This document shows positions 8,397-16,972 of a stretch of 64,000 nucleotides of DNA, piece by piece. Both the position numbers and the translations under genes were made by a program. Origin of the DNA: Olivibacter oleidegradans (GTDB lineage: Bacteria > Bacteroidota > Bacteroidia > Sphingobacteriales > Sphingobacteriaceae); NCBI RefSeq assembly GCF_042432805.1, contig NZ_JBHLWO010000007.1, forward strand, positions 310,001 through 374,000, given 5' to 3'. Every line of letters starts with the position of its first letter. Within the stretch, counting starts at the first letter, position 1. Under the pieces are notes generated by a model. It was not told the origin of the DNA. It saw nothing but the letters and a program-made list of their open reading frames with translations, and ran no database searches.

Positions 8397-10534
8397 TATC
8401 GAATCAGGTAATTAATGCCTATTCTAAAATTAAAAGGATTACCCAACGAGGCCGTAACCGTACGCGAATTGCCGCCTAAAAAATAGCGTTCATCTGTAAT
8501 ATTATATACATTGAATTGAATGTTATAGCGGTTACGTTCATAATTAAGCATAGCGTCAAGTACAGTGGAAGCTGGTATCAAAAAATTTTGTGCACTTACA
8601 AAACCTACCTGGTTGCTGGTGTACCTGCCACCGATACCGATACCAAGCCCCTTTGCAAAACCAGTTGATAAATTGTATTTGATCCAGGCATTGGCCATAT
8701 GCTTGGGAGCATTTGCAAAGCGACTACCTTTAGCGCCTAAGGTATTATCGGATAATAGTACATGATCGTTGTACGCATATCCAACTATCAGATTGAAATG
8801 ATGGATGTTCCCTTGGGTAGTGGCCTCAAAACCTTTGCTACGTGTTCCATCGATGGCGACTTGTCTATTTGGGTTTTCATCTGTCGGCGCAGCAGCTAAT
8901 ATATTGGTGTAATCGATCTGATAAGCCGCCAATGTCAATGAAAATTGATTCTCGAACCAAGACGATTTGCTGCCCACTTCAACCTGCTTGGCTGTTCTTG
9001 GCGGGAATGGCCCTCCGTTTCGTACTGAATTGGAAGTTTGTGGATTGAAGGATGTGGTGTAGCTGCCGTAAAAGGAAAGCGCATCAATAGGCGAATAGAC
9101 TAATCCTACTCGCGGAATCCAGGCCGAAGCATCCGATTCGTTTCCTTGCTCATTATCACGCGCTGATAAAGGGACGCGTCTCAAGCTGTAATCGTCATAG
9201 CGCAAGGATAGCAACAAAATTAAATCTTTATATTTTATCTGATCCTGCACATAAGTGCCAATTAAATGAATACGCTCTTTATTGTCGTCGTAATAATCGA
9301 CTTCCGGGTTGGGGGCTGGAGGGTCAAGGCTATAATCGGGATTAAAAATGCTAATGCGTTGCGCCGGTGAATTTCGGTAGTCATTTTTATGCCAACCATA
9401 ATTATTATAATCGATACCGGTTAAGATATTATGAGTTAATGGCCCTGTTTTTAAAACATAGTTGAGAAAGGCCGTTGTTTGCCAGTTAAATTGGTCGTAT
9501 AGCCAGTCTTGATACGATCTACTGATCGAGTCATGCTGAATCAAGCCGGTTACAATATGGTCGGTATAATCGAAACGACTTCGCACATAACGTTGCACCA
9601 AGGTAAGTCGGAGCTTATTGCCCAATTGTTGATCGTAACGCAGATTGACGGATGTGTTATGCGTTTTTCCATAGTCACTCGGGCTCTGTGCCGTTAGGTT
9701 ATTCGGATAATAATCAAAATCAAAGGTACCATCAGGGCGAGTGAAAACATAAGAACCTCGGTCATATTGCTGCACGGCTTTCTCGTAGGCGTAGTTTACC
9801 TCCAGCAGCAGTTTGCCGGTGCAATTAAATTCATAAGAAAGGGAAGGAGCAATTAACAAGTTACGAACATCCTGATAGTCGCGAAAACTATTTCCTTGGT
9901 CGTACCCGACAATACTACGATAAAGCAGTTTTTTATTCTTAGTTAAGGGGCCCGTAGCATCCAAAGAAAATCGTTTAGCATTCCAGCTGCCATAAAATGC
10001 ACTTAGTTCCAGCTGCGGCAGCGATAATGGCTTTTTAGTGGTAAAATTTATGGTGCCCCCCGGTGCATTATTACTGAAAAGAACCGAAGAAGGTCCCCTT
10101 AATACTTCAACCTGTTCTATATTGTAAAGTAGCGGTTGTTGACTCCATAAATATAAATTTCCCCGTATGCCGTTGAAGGTGATGATGCCTGCGTCAAAAG
10201 GATTGTAAAAAGTAAAGCCTCTTAGGCTGTAATATCCCATACCGTTATTGGCCTTTACACCTGTTAAGGTATTCGTTAAATCGTTTAGCGTAAATGCCTG
10301 CTTGTCGCGAATGACCTGTTGGCTAATCACTTGTATGGATTGCGGTGTTTGCTGCAACGAACTGGGTGTGCGCGTAACATTGGTTACACTATCAATCTGA
10401 TAGCGCTTTTGTCGTGCACTGATCAATACCTCGTCGAGTTTACGCGTGGTGTTCGTATCGATAGAAATGGTTTGTCCTTGCGTTACTGCTATAGAAAGAA
10501 GCAATAACACAAAGAGACTACTTATGAATCTCAT
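8396..10534 (-). CDS. TonB-dependent siderophore receptor
   Basis: Outer-membrane receptor of the FhuE/FpvA class that imports ferric siderophores with TonB energy. I prefer the ATG at 10534 because it starts a clean signal peptide (MRFISSLFVLLLLSIAVTQGQ); the upstream ATG at 10570 would put 12 extra hydrophobic residues before it. Plug features are clear: SSLQQTPQSIQVISQQVIRD, LRGFTFYNPF, EQVEVLRGPSSVLFSNNAPGG-type block split over about 120-150. The barrel ends with FNFRIGINYLIR, having the expected terminal aromatic/hydrophobic strand. There is no carboxypeptidase-like N-terminal extension or signalling domain of SusC type. It is the middle gene of a three-gene iron operon. Confidence 0.93.
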   Translation of the reverse strand: MRFISSLFVLLLLSIAVTQGQTISIDTNTTRKLDEVLISARQKRYQIDSVTNVTRTPSSLQQTPQSIQVISQQVIRDKQAFTLNDLTNTLTGVKANNGMGYYSLRGFTFYNPFDAGIITFNGIRGNLYLWSQQPLLYNIEQVEVLRGPSSVLFSNNAPGGTINFTTKKPLSLPQLELSAFYGSWNAKRFSLDATGPLTKNKKLLYRSIVGYDQGNSFRDYQDVRNLLIAPSLSYEFNCTGKLLLEVNYAYEKAVQQYDRGSYVFTRPDGTFDFDYYPNNLTAQSPSDYGKTHNTSVNLRYDQQLGNKLRLTLVQRYVRSRFDYTDHIVTGLIQHDSISRSYQDWLYDQFNWQTTAFLNYVLKTGPLTHNILTGIDYNNYGWHKNDYRNSPAQRISIFNPDYSLDPPAPNPEVDYYDDNKERIHLIGTYVQDQIKYKDLILLLSLRYDDYSLRRVPLSARDNEQGNESDASAWIPRVGLVYSPIDALSFYGSYTTSFNPQTSNSVRNGGPFPPRTAKQVEVGSKSSWFENQFSLTLAAYQIDYTNILAAAPTDENPNRQVAIDGTRSKGFEATTQGNIHHFNLIVGYAYNDHVLLSDNTLGAKGSRFANAPKHMANAWIKYNLSTGFAKGLGIGIGGRYTSNQVGFVSAQNFLIPASTVLDAMLNYERNRYNIQFNVYNITDERYFLGGNSRTVTASLGNPFNFRIGINYLIR

Positions 10535-10620
10535 TGTTAAAGCATAATTTAAAATCAAAAAAGAATACATGCCGAATCTTGCTAAAACGGTTGATGCCTA
10601 TGTCTGAAAAAGATTTTAAA

Positions 10621-11001
10621 TTACACCCTGGGTGGTTTCAATAAAGAAGTATGGTAATTAGTTGGCCTTCCTTGGGTATAGGCAATCAGAAAAGATTGCT
10701 TAATGTTGTAAGTAGGAATTGTATTAAGTTGAGCAAGTTGGGGCGTTTGTAAATAGATGATTTCAGCCAGCTGCTTTACCATTTCTTGCTGCTGTTCATG
10801 TTCTCTTTTTTCGAGCTCTTTCATTTTTTTCATCAAAACACATTGCCCGTTACACTGTAATTCGGGCCGATCTCGATTAATACAGAGCTCCGTCGCTATA
10901 TACTGCTGATTTAATTTAAAAGATACGAATAACCAAAATCTGCCGAAAGGCTGCATTAATACAACCAGTATCAAGAAGCAAACAGTAAGTTTTGATTTCA
11001 T
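10621..11001 (-). CDS. Small membrane-anchored Cys-motif protein ahead of the siderophore receptor
   Basis: About 126 residues; function unknown. From the ATG at 11001 it has an N-terminal membrane segment or signal (SKLTVCFLILVVLMQPFGRFWLFVSF), then ELCINRDRPELQCNGQCVLMKKM with three cysteines spaced CX10CX3C, a Lys/Glu-rich helical stretch (about 60-80) and a Pro-rich tail. Proteins with such a C...CNGxC motif occur beside TonB-dependent receptors in Bacteroidetes, suggesting metal or redox involvement in the periplasm; this is recollection of context, not a named family. It is 86 bp upstream of the preferred receptor start and is probably the first gene of that operon. An in-frame ATG at 11010 adds three residues. 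Confidence 0.7.
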   Translation of the reverse strand: MKSKLTVCFLILVVLMQPFGRFWLFVSFKLNQQYIATELCINRDRPELQCNGQCVLMKKMKELEKREHEQQQEMVKQLAEIIYLQTPQLAQLNTIPTYNIKQSFLIAYTQGRPTNYHTSLLKPPRV

Positions 11002-11074
11002 CGTACACATGGGTGCTGCAAAGCTAAAAAAAAGTGTAATGCAAAAGAAATTCTTCTTGTTTTTCTCTATAGAT

Positions 11075-11093
11075 AAATTAGCCTTCCTAATTT
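11075..11093. promoter_or_regulatory. Candidate 19-bp operator upstream of the iron operon
   Basis: AAATTAG-N5-CTAATTT is a perfect 7+7 inverted repeat with Fur-box-like length, 74 bp upstream of the small Cys-motif gene and 149 bp upstream of the pectate lyase. The iron-uptake neighbour suggests Fur control; the match to any Bacteroidetes Fur consensus was not tested. Confidence 0.35.
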
Positions 11094-11241
11094 TTTACAA
11101 GGATAGCTAAGATGTTATAGAAAGAAGATAATAAAGGTCAAAAAAAATGATGCGATTGCGTAGATATTTGTTTCAACTAGCCAATATTAGATGGGACAAG
11201 AGCGTAACACCTCTACATTAATTGCGAATCAATTTTAATTT

Positions 11242-12870
11242 ATGATGAAAGCATCAATCACAGCAATCACACTGGGTATGTTGGCATGCTCAATAGGTGT
11301 CACAAAGGCGCAATATCCAGTTATACCGAAAGCAATAGAAGATTCCGCAAATGCGGAGATGGCCAAATTTCAAGCCCATGAGGAGGCAGCTTGGGCTAAA
11401 GCACTTCCGGTTATCGAGAAAGAAGCGAAAAATGGGAAGCCCTATATCCCTTGGGCAAGTAAACCCGAAGATCTTCCACAGGCAAAAATACCTGCCTTTC
11501 CCGGCGCTGAAGGTGGTGGTGCGTTTTCTTTTGGGGGGCGTGGTGGTAAAGTATATGTGGTTACGAGTTTGGCAGACAGCGGCCCGGGGACCTTTCGCGA
11601 AGCCTGTGAACAAGGGGGGGCACGTATTGTCGTATTTAATGTAGCTGGTATTATTCATCTGAAAAGCCCCGTTAGTATCCGAGCGCCCTATATTACCATT
11701 GCCGGGCAAACTGCCCCTGGCGACGGTATTTGTATTGCGGGTGAATCGGTATGGATTGATACGCATGATGTCGTGATTCGCTACATGCGTTTCAGACGGG
11801 GAAGTACCGATGTTAACAGACGAGACGATGCCTTGGGAGGAAATGGTATCGGGAATATTATTATTGATCATGTATCAGCGAGCTGGGGCCTCGATGAGAA
11901 TATGTCAATGTATCGTCACGTATATAATAGGGGAGATAGCACGAAACAGGAAAAACTGCCAACAGTCAATGTAACTATACAGAATTCAATCTTTTCAGAA
12001 GCCTTAGACCGTTATAACCACGCTTTTGGAAGTACCATTGGCGGACTCAATAGCACCTTTATGCGAAACCTTTGGGCGTCTAACATTAGTCGGAATCCTT
12101 CTATAGGTATGTACGGTGATTTTGGCTTTGTTAATAATGTTATCTTCAATTGGTGGAATCGAAGCGCTGATGGGGGCGATCATCGTTCGCTTTTCAATTT
12201 TATTAATAACTATTACAAACCGGGGCCGATCACGCCGATTGATAAACCTATTGGGCATCGTATACTGAAGCCGGAAGGAAATAGAGATCGCGGGCATGAA
12301 AATGAATATGGAAAAGCTTATGTCTCCGGTAATATCGTGGAAGGAAATGCAACAGTAACAGCGGATAATTGGGCCGGGGGTGTACAGATTGGAAACAAGC
12401 CCAATGCGGAGCCTTACACCGCACAGATTCGTGTCGACAAACCATTCCCGATGGCTAAAGTTACCTTGATGTCCGCAAAAGAAGCTTATGACCATGTATT
12501 AAAGAACGTCGGAGCAAACTTGCCGAAACGCGATGCAGTAGATGAGCGGATCATTAAACAGGTCGCAACGGGTAAGATTATTTATAACAAAAACAGTAAA
12601 GCTGACGTAAGCAGCCCTTATGTTAAACGCCGTCTACCCGCAGACTCCTATAAAATGGGCATAATCGCTGATCCGGAACAGGTTGGTGGCTACCCTACCT
12701 ACAAGGGAACTCCTTATCAGGATGCAGATCAAGACGGTATGCCGGACGAGTGGGAAACTGCACATGGTTTGAATCCAAAAGATGCAGGCGATGCGAGCTT
12801 GGATCGGGACGGTGATGGATATACCAATATTGAAGAATTTATAAATAGTGTGGTTCCTAAAATATTATAA
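11242..12870 (+). CDS. Secreted pectate lyase, polysaccharide lyase family 1-like
   Basis: Exported parallel beta-helix lyase of 542 residues, predicted to cleave polygalacturonate by beta-elimination. It has a signal peptide (about 1-23, ending TKAQ), then IPAFPGAEGGGAFSFGGRGG, VYVVTSLADSGPGTFREAC, APYITIAGQTAPGDGICI, VVIRYMRFRRGS and IIIDHVSASWGLDE, the ordered blocks of pectate lyases of the PL1/pectate trisaccharide-lyase type. The C-terminus (about 495-530) has two Asp-rich calcium-binding repeats (DADQDGMPDEWE, DRDGDGYTNIEEF), like thrombospondin type 3 repeats. No SusCD genes lie nearby, so it is not in a visible polysaccharide utilisation locus. ATG 11242 is followed at once by a second ATG. 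Confidence 0.88.
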   Translation: MMKASITAITLGMLACSIGVTKAQYPVIPKAIEDSANAEMAKFQAHEEAAWAKALPVIEKEAKNGKPYIPWASKPEDLPQAKIPAFPGAEGGGAFSFGGRGGKVYVVTSLADSGPGTFREACEQGGARIVVFNVAGIIHLKSPVSIRAPYITIAGQTAPGDGICIAGESVWIDTHDVVIRYMRFRRGSTDVNRRDDALGGNGIGNIIIDHVSASWGLDENMSMYRHVYNRGDSTKQEKLPTVNVTIQNSIFSEALDRYNHAFGSTIGGLNSTFMRNLWASNISRNPSIGMYGDFGFVNNVIFNWWNRSADGGDHRSLFNFINNYYKPGPITPIDKPIGHRILKPEGNRDRGHENEYGKAYVSGNIVEGNATVTADNWAGGVQIGNKPNAEPYTAQIRVDKPFPMAKVTLMSAKEAYDHVLKNVGANLPKRDAVDERIIKQVATGKIIYNKNSKADVSSPYVKRRLPADSYKMGIIADPEQVGGYPTYKGTPYQDADQDGMPDEWETAHGLNPKDAGDASLDRDGDGYTNIEEFINSVVPKIL

Positions 12871-12909
12871 GAAACGATAATAGAAGGTTTGAACATGATG
12901 TAGAGCTCT

Positions 12910-12945
12910 ACCTCCCGTTCCTTAAATTAACTAGGGACGGGAGGT
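12910..12945. terminator. Hairpin between convergent pectate lyase and antiporter genes
   Basis: ACCTCCCGTTCCT (12910-12922) pairs with AGGGACGGGAGGT (12933-12945) with one G-T pair and a 10-nt loop. There is no U-tract on either side, so termination is inferred from the strong 13-bp stem and the convergent position. Confidence 0.5.
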
Positions 12946-12978
12946 GGTACGATGCATGTTTAACGACCGGGAGATCGA

Positions 12979-14562
12979 TTAACCCTTCAGCAAGGCTAAA
13001 CGTTCCTCCTCTAGGTCAAGGTAATAGAGATGTTTCCGCACAATCTCCTCGTCAAGATTTTGTTCTTTATTACTATGTATTAGCAGCCAGGTCCGTTGTT
13101 CTTGTATAATCGCTAAATAAATCTCTTTATGTCGGCCGCTTATATTTTCTTCCGGAGCATCTGTACGGGTCTTATGTTCCCATTTGTAAACGAGTTGCTT
13201 TAACATTCCATCACTTTCCAAATGATCTTTATAGGAGGTTTGTAGATGTCGCAGAGCCTGCGTTGCCAATTGCCGTTTAATCCATTTGTCGGCTTCCTCC
13301 TCCGGTAAGGTGTCGCCGAAGTTAGGAAAGCCTATCTTCTTAATTAAATAGGGAAGGGTTAATCCTTGCACCAGCAAGGTTACGAGAATGACTACAAACG
13401 TAATAAATAAGATAAGATTGCGTTGCGGAAATATTGTTCCATTATCAAGCTGCACCGGAATCGATAAGGCAGCAGCAAGTGATACTACACCCCGCATACC
13501 CGACCAACCGAGTAAAAAAGGCGTTCTTGCTCCAGGATTTCTTTTGTCGGCTACGGTGATAAAGTTTCGGGCGATTAACGTAACGAGCACGGCTCCATAG
13601 GCTGCAAGTATCCGGCCGATAATAAGCACTGCACTTATTAGTAAGCCATAGCCTATAGCGGATGATAAGCTCATACCACCTAGCTCGGCAGTGATTTCGG
13701 GCAATTCCAAACCAATTAGCATAAATACCAGGCCATTTAGCACAAACACCAAGCTTTGCCATACGTTGAAACCTCTTAGTCGCGACTGGCTACTTAAAAA
13801 ATTATGGCGCTTATTGGCTAATAACAGACCACCGCAAACTACCGCCAACACGCCTGAACAATGGGCTTCCTCTGCTGCAATATACATCACGTAGGGTGTT
13901 ACAATGGTCAGTACAATATCGATCTGTGGATCGGTGGGTAGTAACTTATGAGCCTTCATAAAAATCCACCCAATGGCCAGGCCTATTCCTACACCGCCAG
14001 TAACCATCCATCCAAAACTGAGCGCCGCTTCATGCCACACAAATTGCCCGGTAGCAACCGCAACGAGAGCAAATCGGAAGATGATCAACGAAGAGGCGTC
14101 GTTCATTAAACTTTCGCCCTCCAGAATGGAAACCATTCTACGTGGTACTTTTACAAATTTTAGGATTGCAGTGGCGCTAACCGCATCCGGTGGCGAAACA
14201 ATACCACCGAGGACAAAACCTAGCGCCAGCGAGAATCCGGGTATAAAATGATTGGCTACCAAGGCTACCGAGAGGGCTGTTAGAAAAACTACGACAAAAG
14301 CAAAGCTTACGATAATGCGCCGCCACCGCCAAAGTTCTTTCCAGGAAGTTGCCCATGCGGCTTCGTACAACAAAGGGGGAAGGAAAATCACAAAGATAAG
14401 TTCGGGCTCTATATGGACACGAGGTAGACCCGGAATAAAACTGATAAGCAGGCCGGCAATAACTAGTACAATTGGATAAGCAATACGCAATTTTTTTGCA
14501 AGCATGATCAGAAGCAAGATCACAATCAGTAAGCCTATGTAGAAAGGAAAGTGGTCGAACAT
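12979..14562 (-). CDS. Na+/H+ antiporter, CPA1 family
   Basis: Inner-membrane cation/proton antiporter with about 12 helices in the first 410 residues and a cytoplasmic C-terminal tail of about 110 residues. Family landmarks are LIFVIFLPPLLYEAAW (about 57-72), GGIVSPPDAVSATAILK (about 121-137), EGESLMNDASSLIIFR (about 148-163, carrying the ND pair of electroneutral CPA1 exchangers) and GMRGVVSLAAALSIP near 350. The tail is charged and may be regulatory. It is monocistronic, convergent with the pectate lyase. It probably works in pH and sodium homeostasis. Confidence 0.9.
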   Translation of the reverse strand: MFDHFPFYIGLLIVILLLIMLAKKLRIAYPIVLVIAGLLISFIPGLPRVHIEPELIFVIFLPPLLYEAAWATSWKELWRWRRIIVSFAFVVVFLTALSVALVANHFIPGFSLALGFVLGGIVSPPDAVSATAILKFVKVPRRMVSILEGESLMNDASSLIIFRFALVAVATGQFVWHEAALSFGWMVTGGVGIGLAIGWIFMKAHKLLPTDPQIDIVLTIVTPYVMYIAAEEAHCSGVLAVVCGGLLLANKRHNFLSSQSRLRGFNVWQSLVFVLNGLVFMLIGLELPEITAELGGMSLSSAIGYGLLISAVLIIGRILAAYGAVLVTLIARNFITVADKRNPGARTPFLLGWSGMRGVVSLAAALSIPVQLDNGTIFPQRNLILFITFVVILVTLLVQGLTLPYLIKKIGFPNFGDTLPEEEADKWIKRQLATQALRHLQTSYKDHLESDGMLKQLVYKWEHKTRTDAPEENISGRHKEIYLAIIQEQRTWLLIHSNKEQNLDEEIVRKHLYYLDLEEERLALLKG

Positions 14563-14667
14563 CTTAAGGTTTTTTGGAGTACAAATATAGGATCAAATTT
14601 AATGCTAAATTAGCCGTACGGAGCATGCTCACCTGCTATTTATTTGGATACCGGATGGACGTGATCG

Positions 14668-15297
14668 TTATCTTTTTGTAAAGGCCATTTTAATGCCCAT
14701 TAAAAGATACACACAGCCCGTTATTTCGTTGAGCCAGCTATTCAGTTTCAAATTTTTCTTTAATTTGGCAGAGAACAGTGAAGAACAATAAGCAATAAGT
14801 GAAAGCCAAATACTACCCAATAGCGCGAAACTTGCGCCAAGGGCTATAAAAGGACTAGGATCATCCATATACGCTTTGTTAATAAATTGGGGAAAAAAGG
14901 AAAGGAAGAACAATGCTACTTTTGGATTGAGAATATTGGTAATAAAACCGGCATAAAAGTTCTGAAAGCCACTTTTACCTTTGGTTATCTCTATATCAAA
15001 TTGCAATTCCTTTTTTGAGCGAAGTGAGGAAAGCCCAAGAAAGATTAAATACAGTGCACCTACGTATTTAACAACAGAGAACGCCATGGCCGACTGTGCA
15101 ATAATCATGGAAAGGCCAAGCGAGGCAAACAAGGTGTGTGCTAATATTCCACAAGTAATACCTAACATCGAATGCACACCCGCCGCTCTTCCCTCCGCAA
15201 TGGATTTGTTTAACACAAACACAGTGTCAATCCCAGGTGTCATAACAAAGATTATTGTGGTTGCTAAAAACAGGATATAATTTTCAATTCCAGCCAT
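14668..15297 (-). CDS. LysE/RhtB-family amino-acid exporter
   Basis: Membrane exporter of about 209 residues with six predicted helices. The N-terminus ENYILFLATTIIFVMTPGIDTVFVL and the GVHSMLGITCGILAHTLFASLGLS block are typical of LysE translocators; a later FYAGFITNILNPKVALFFLSFFPQF block confirms the family. I chose ATG 15297 (MAGIENYILFLA) because LysE proteins usually begin a few residues before the first helix; ATG 15330 would add 11 hydrophobic residues. The exported amino acid cannot be told from sequence. Confidence 0.88.
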   Translation of the reverse strand: MAGIENYILFLATTIIFVMTPGIDTVFVLNKSIAEGRAAGVHSMLGITCGILAHTLFASLGLSMIIAQSAMAFSVVKYVGALYLIFLGLSSLRSKKELQFDIEITKGKSGFQNFYAGFITNILNPKVALFFLSFFPQFINKAYMDDPSPFIALGASFALLGSIWLSLIAYCSSLFSAKLKKNLKLNSWLNEITGCVYLLMGIKMAFTKR

Positions 15298-15468
15298 AAA
15301 AAGAATAATGATTACGAATATAACATTCATTTTTTAAACGTACGCAATAAGTATTCTGTCGCTGATACTCGGTAGATTTCTTCTTGTAAACAAAAAAATA
15401 AAGCTAGCAAAACAAAAAAGCAAAATATGCGTTTATGTAGTAAGGTTTAGGTTGATTATAACATACAG

Positions 15469-15505
15469 AAGCCCATGCTACCCAAAGCAGGGCTTTTGTT
15501 GTTTT
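15469..15505 (+). terminator. Orphan intrinsic-terminator-like hairpin, possibly of a small RNA
   Basis: AAGCCC-A-TGCT (15469-15479) pairs with AGCAGGGCTT (15486-15495), with one bulged A, followed by TTGTTGTTTTT. It points away from the upstream minus-strand gene and ends 73 bp before the DUF1905 gene. No coding region precedes it on this strand. A weak -7-like TAGATTTC lies at 15373-15380, which would give a transcript of about 115 nt. A leader attenuator of the next gene is the alternative. Confidence 0.35.
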
Positions 15506-15577
15506 TGGCTATTTAAAAGAAAACCTATATTTTTAAGTAGATGGTTAAAAAATTAAGATGCCAAGCTGGAAAAGACG

Positions 15578-16060
15578 ATGCATAAATTTGTTGCTGAAAT
15601 AAATATCATTGGTATTAATCCTTTTGTATTTGTGCCTGAAAAAATCTTACAAGATATTTTTAAAGAAGCAGGAAAGGAAAAGGGAAAAATTCCGATTCGA
15701 GGATCGATAAATGGGAATCCTTATAAACAAACATTAGTGAAGTATCAGGGGGACTGGCGTCTGTACGTTAACACATTGATGCTTAAAAACTCTCCGAAAA
15801 GAATAGGAGAGGTCGTTGAATTGACGCTTGAATTCGACCCCGGTGATCGAACGATTAAACCCCACCAAAAGTTAGTGGCCGCACTTGGCGAAAACCAAGA
15901 TGCCAAAGATGTCTTTGATAAACTAAGTCCGTCGCTACAGAATGAAATTATTCGATACATTGCCAATTTAAAAACGGAAACAAGCATCGATAAAAATGTA
16001 ATAAGAGCGATCGACTTTTTGCTGGGAAAAAGTCGGTTTATCGGACGAGATAAGCCCTGA
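15578..16060 (+). CDS. DUF1905/YdeI-like domain protein
   Basis: A 160-residue cytoplasmic protein of unknown biochemical role. The first 95 residues match a DUF1905 beta-barrel domain (FVFVPEKI, KIPIRGSINGNPYKQTLVKYQGDWRLYVNTLMLK, VVELTLEFDP), and the C-terminal half (about 105-155, FDKLSPSLQNEIIRYIANLKT) is like the helical YdeI/OmpD-associated segment. These two often occur fused in Bacteroidetes. A 14-codon ORF at 15541-15585 overlaps this start in another frame and could couple translation. Single gene, no informative neighbours. Confidence 0.78.
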   Translation: MHKFVAEINIIGINPFVFVPEKILQDIFKEAGKEKGKIPIRGSINGNPYKQTLVKYQGDWRLYVNTLMLKNSPKRIGEVVELTLEFDPGDRTIKPHQKLVAALGENQDAKDVFDKLSPSLQNEIIRYIANLKTETSIDKNVIRAIDFLLGKSRFIGRDKP

Positions 16061-16133
16061 ATCAGGGTCCGTTATGAATAGGGTTAACTGCCATCGTCAG
16101 CTCAGTTGCATATATTACCGTCTGTTTAGCTGC

Positions 16134-16829
16134 TTAGTCAACAGCATTCGTTTTTTGCCATTCCTTAAACGATTGTTCCAAGGTCTGTAGAAATACATCT
16201 GATGGTTGAGCTCCGGAAACTCCATGCTTTTGATTAAATAAAAAAAAGGGCACCCCCCTAATACCTAAGTCTTTGGCCTCCCGTATGTCTTGGTGCACTC
16301 GATAAGCGTAGATGTCGTCAGTAAGTGCAATTTGTATTTCTGCTTCTGTCAGTCCGATAACCTTGCCAATTTCAATGAGTGTTTCTGAATCACTCAAATT
16401 ACGCCCATCTCCGAAATACGCTTTAAAAAGCTGTTCTTCGGCTGCATCACCTAAACCTTTTGTTTTTGCAAATTGCATAATTCGATGAGCTTTGAATGAG
16501 TTGGATACAATTGCATCGTCAAGATTATATTCCAAGCCAGCTTCTTTCGCCATGTTAATAACATGGCTGTGCATTGCTTTTGATTCAGCATAACTAATTC
16601 CTTTACGCTCAGCCAAATATTGATATACGCTAGGATGGATATCCATTTGCTCCGGAATAGTGGGGTCTAATTGGAAACTCTTCCAGATTATTTCTAATTT
16701 ATCCTGTTCCGCAAACTGTTTTACAGCAGCTTCATAATGTCTTTTACCGATATAACAAAATGGACACATCATATCACTCCATATTTCAATGCGCATTTTT
16801 GGGCCGATTTGACTTTGATTGGTGTTCAT
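16134..16829 (-). CDS. DsbA-family oxidoreductase, FrnE-like
   Basis: A 231-residue thioredoxin-fold protein of the FrnE/2-hydroxychromene-2-carboxylate isomerase-like group. The active site is Cys22-Pro-Phe-Cys25 (SDMMCPFCYIGKRHYE); the inserted helical domain spans about 65-165 and the cis-Pro loop GIRGVPFFLFN follows near 193-203. No signal peptide is present, so it is probably cytoplasmic, unlike periplasmic DsbA. FrnE-type proteins are linked to oxidative or metal stress and polyketide modification in other bacteria; the substrate here is unknown. Confidence 0.88.
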   Translation of the reverse strand: MNTNQSQIGPKMRIEIWSDMMCPFCYIGKRHYEAAVKQFAEQDKLEIIWKSFQLDPTIPEQMDIHPSVYQYLAERKGISYAESKAMHSHVINMAKEAGLEYNLDDAIVSNSFKAHRIMQFAKTKGLGDAAEEQLFKAYFGDGRNLSDSETLIEIGKVIGLTEAEIQIALTDDIYAYRVHQDIREAKDLGIRGVPFFLFNQKHGVSGAQPSDVFLQTLEQSFKEWQKTNAVD

Positions 16830-16972
16830 ATCTCAATATCTATTGTTATTTGTTCGCGCCAAACAATTAAGACGAAGTGGTCATGTGTCAAAGGTACCTA
16901 ATTCAATTAGAAGCAAGGCAAATTTGACACTTTCCTTGGGGATACCATCTAACATAAGAATGGAATAAACGA

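Noticed and set aside
11290..12495. Antisense ORFs of 193 and 163 residues within the pectate lyase gene
   Set aside because: Shadows of the lyase coding frame; no recognisable domain.
15541..15585. 14-codon ORF (MVKKLRCQAGKDDA) overlapping the DUF1905 start
   Set aside because: Could couple translation, but too short to support from one sequence; kept only as a note in the DUF1905 entry.
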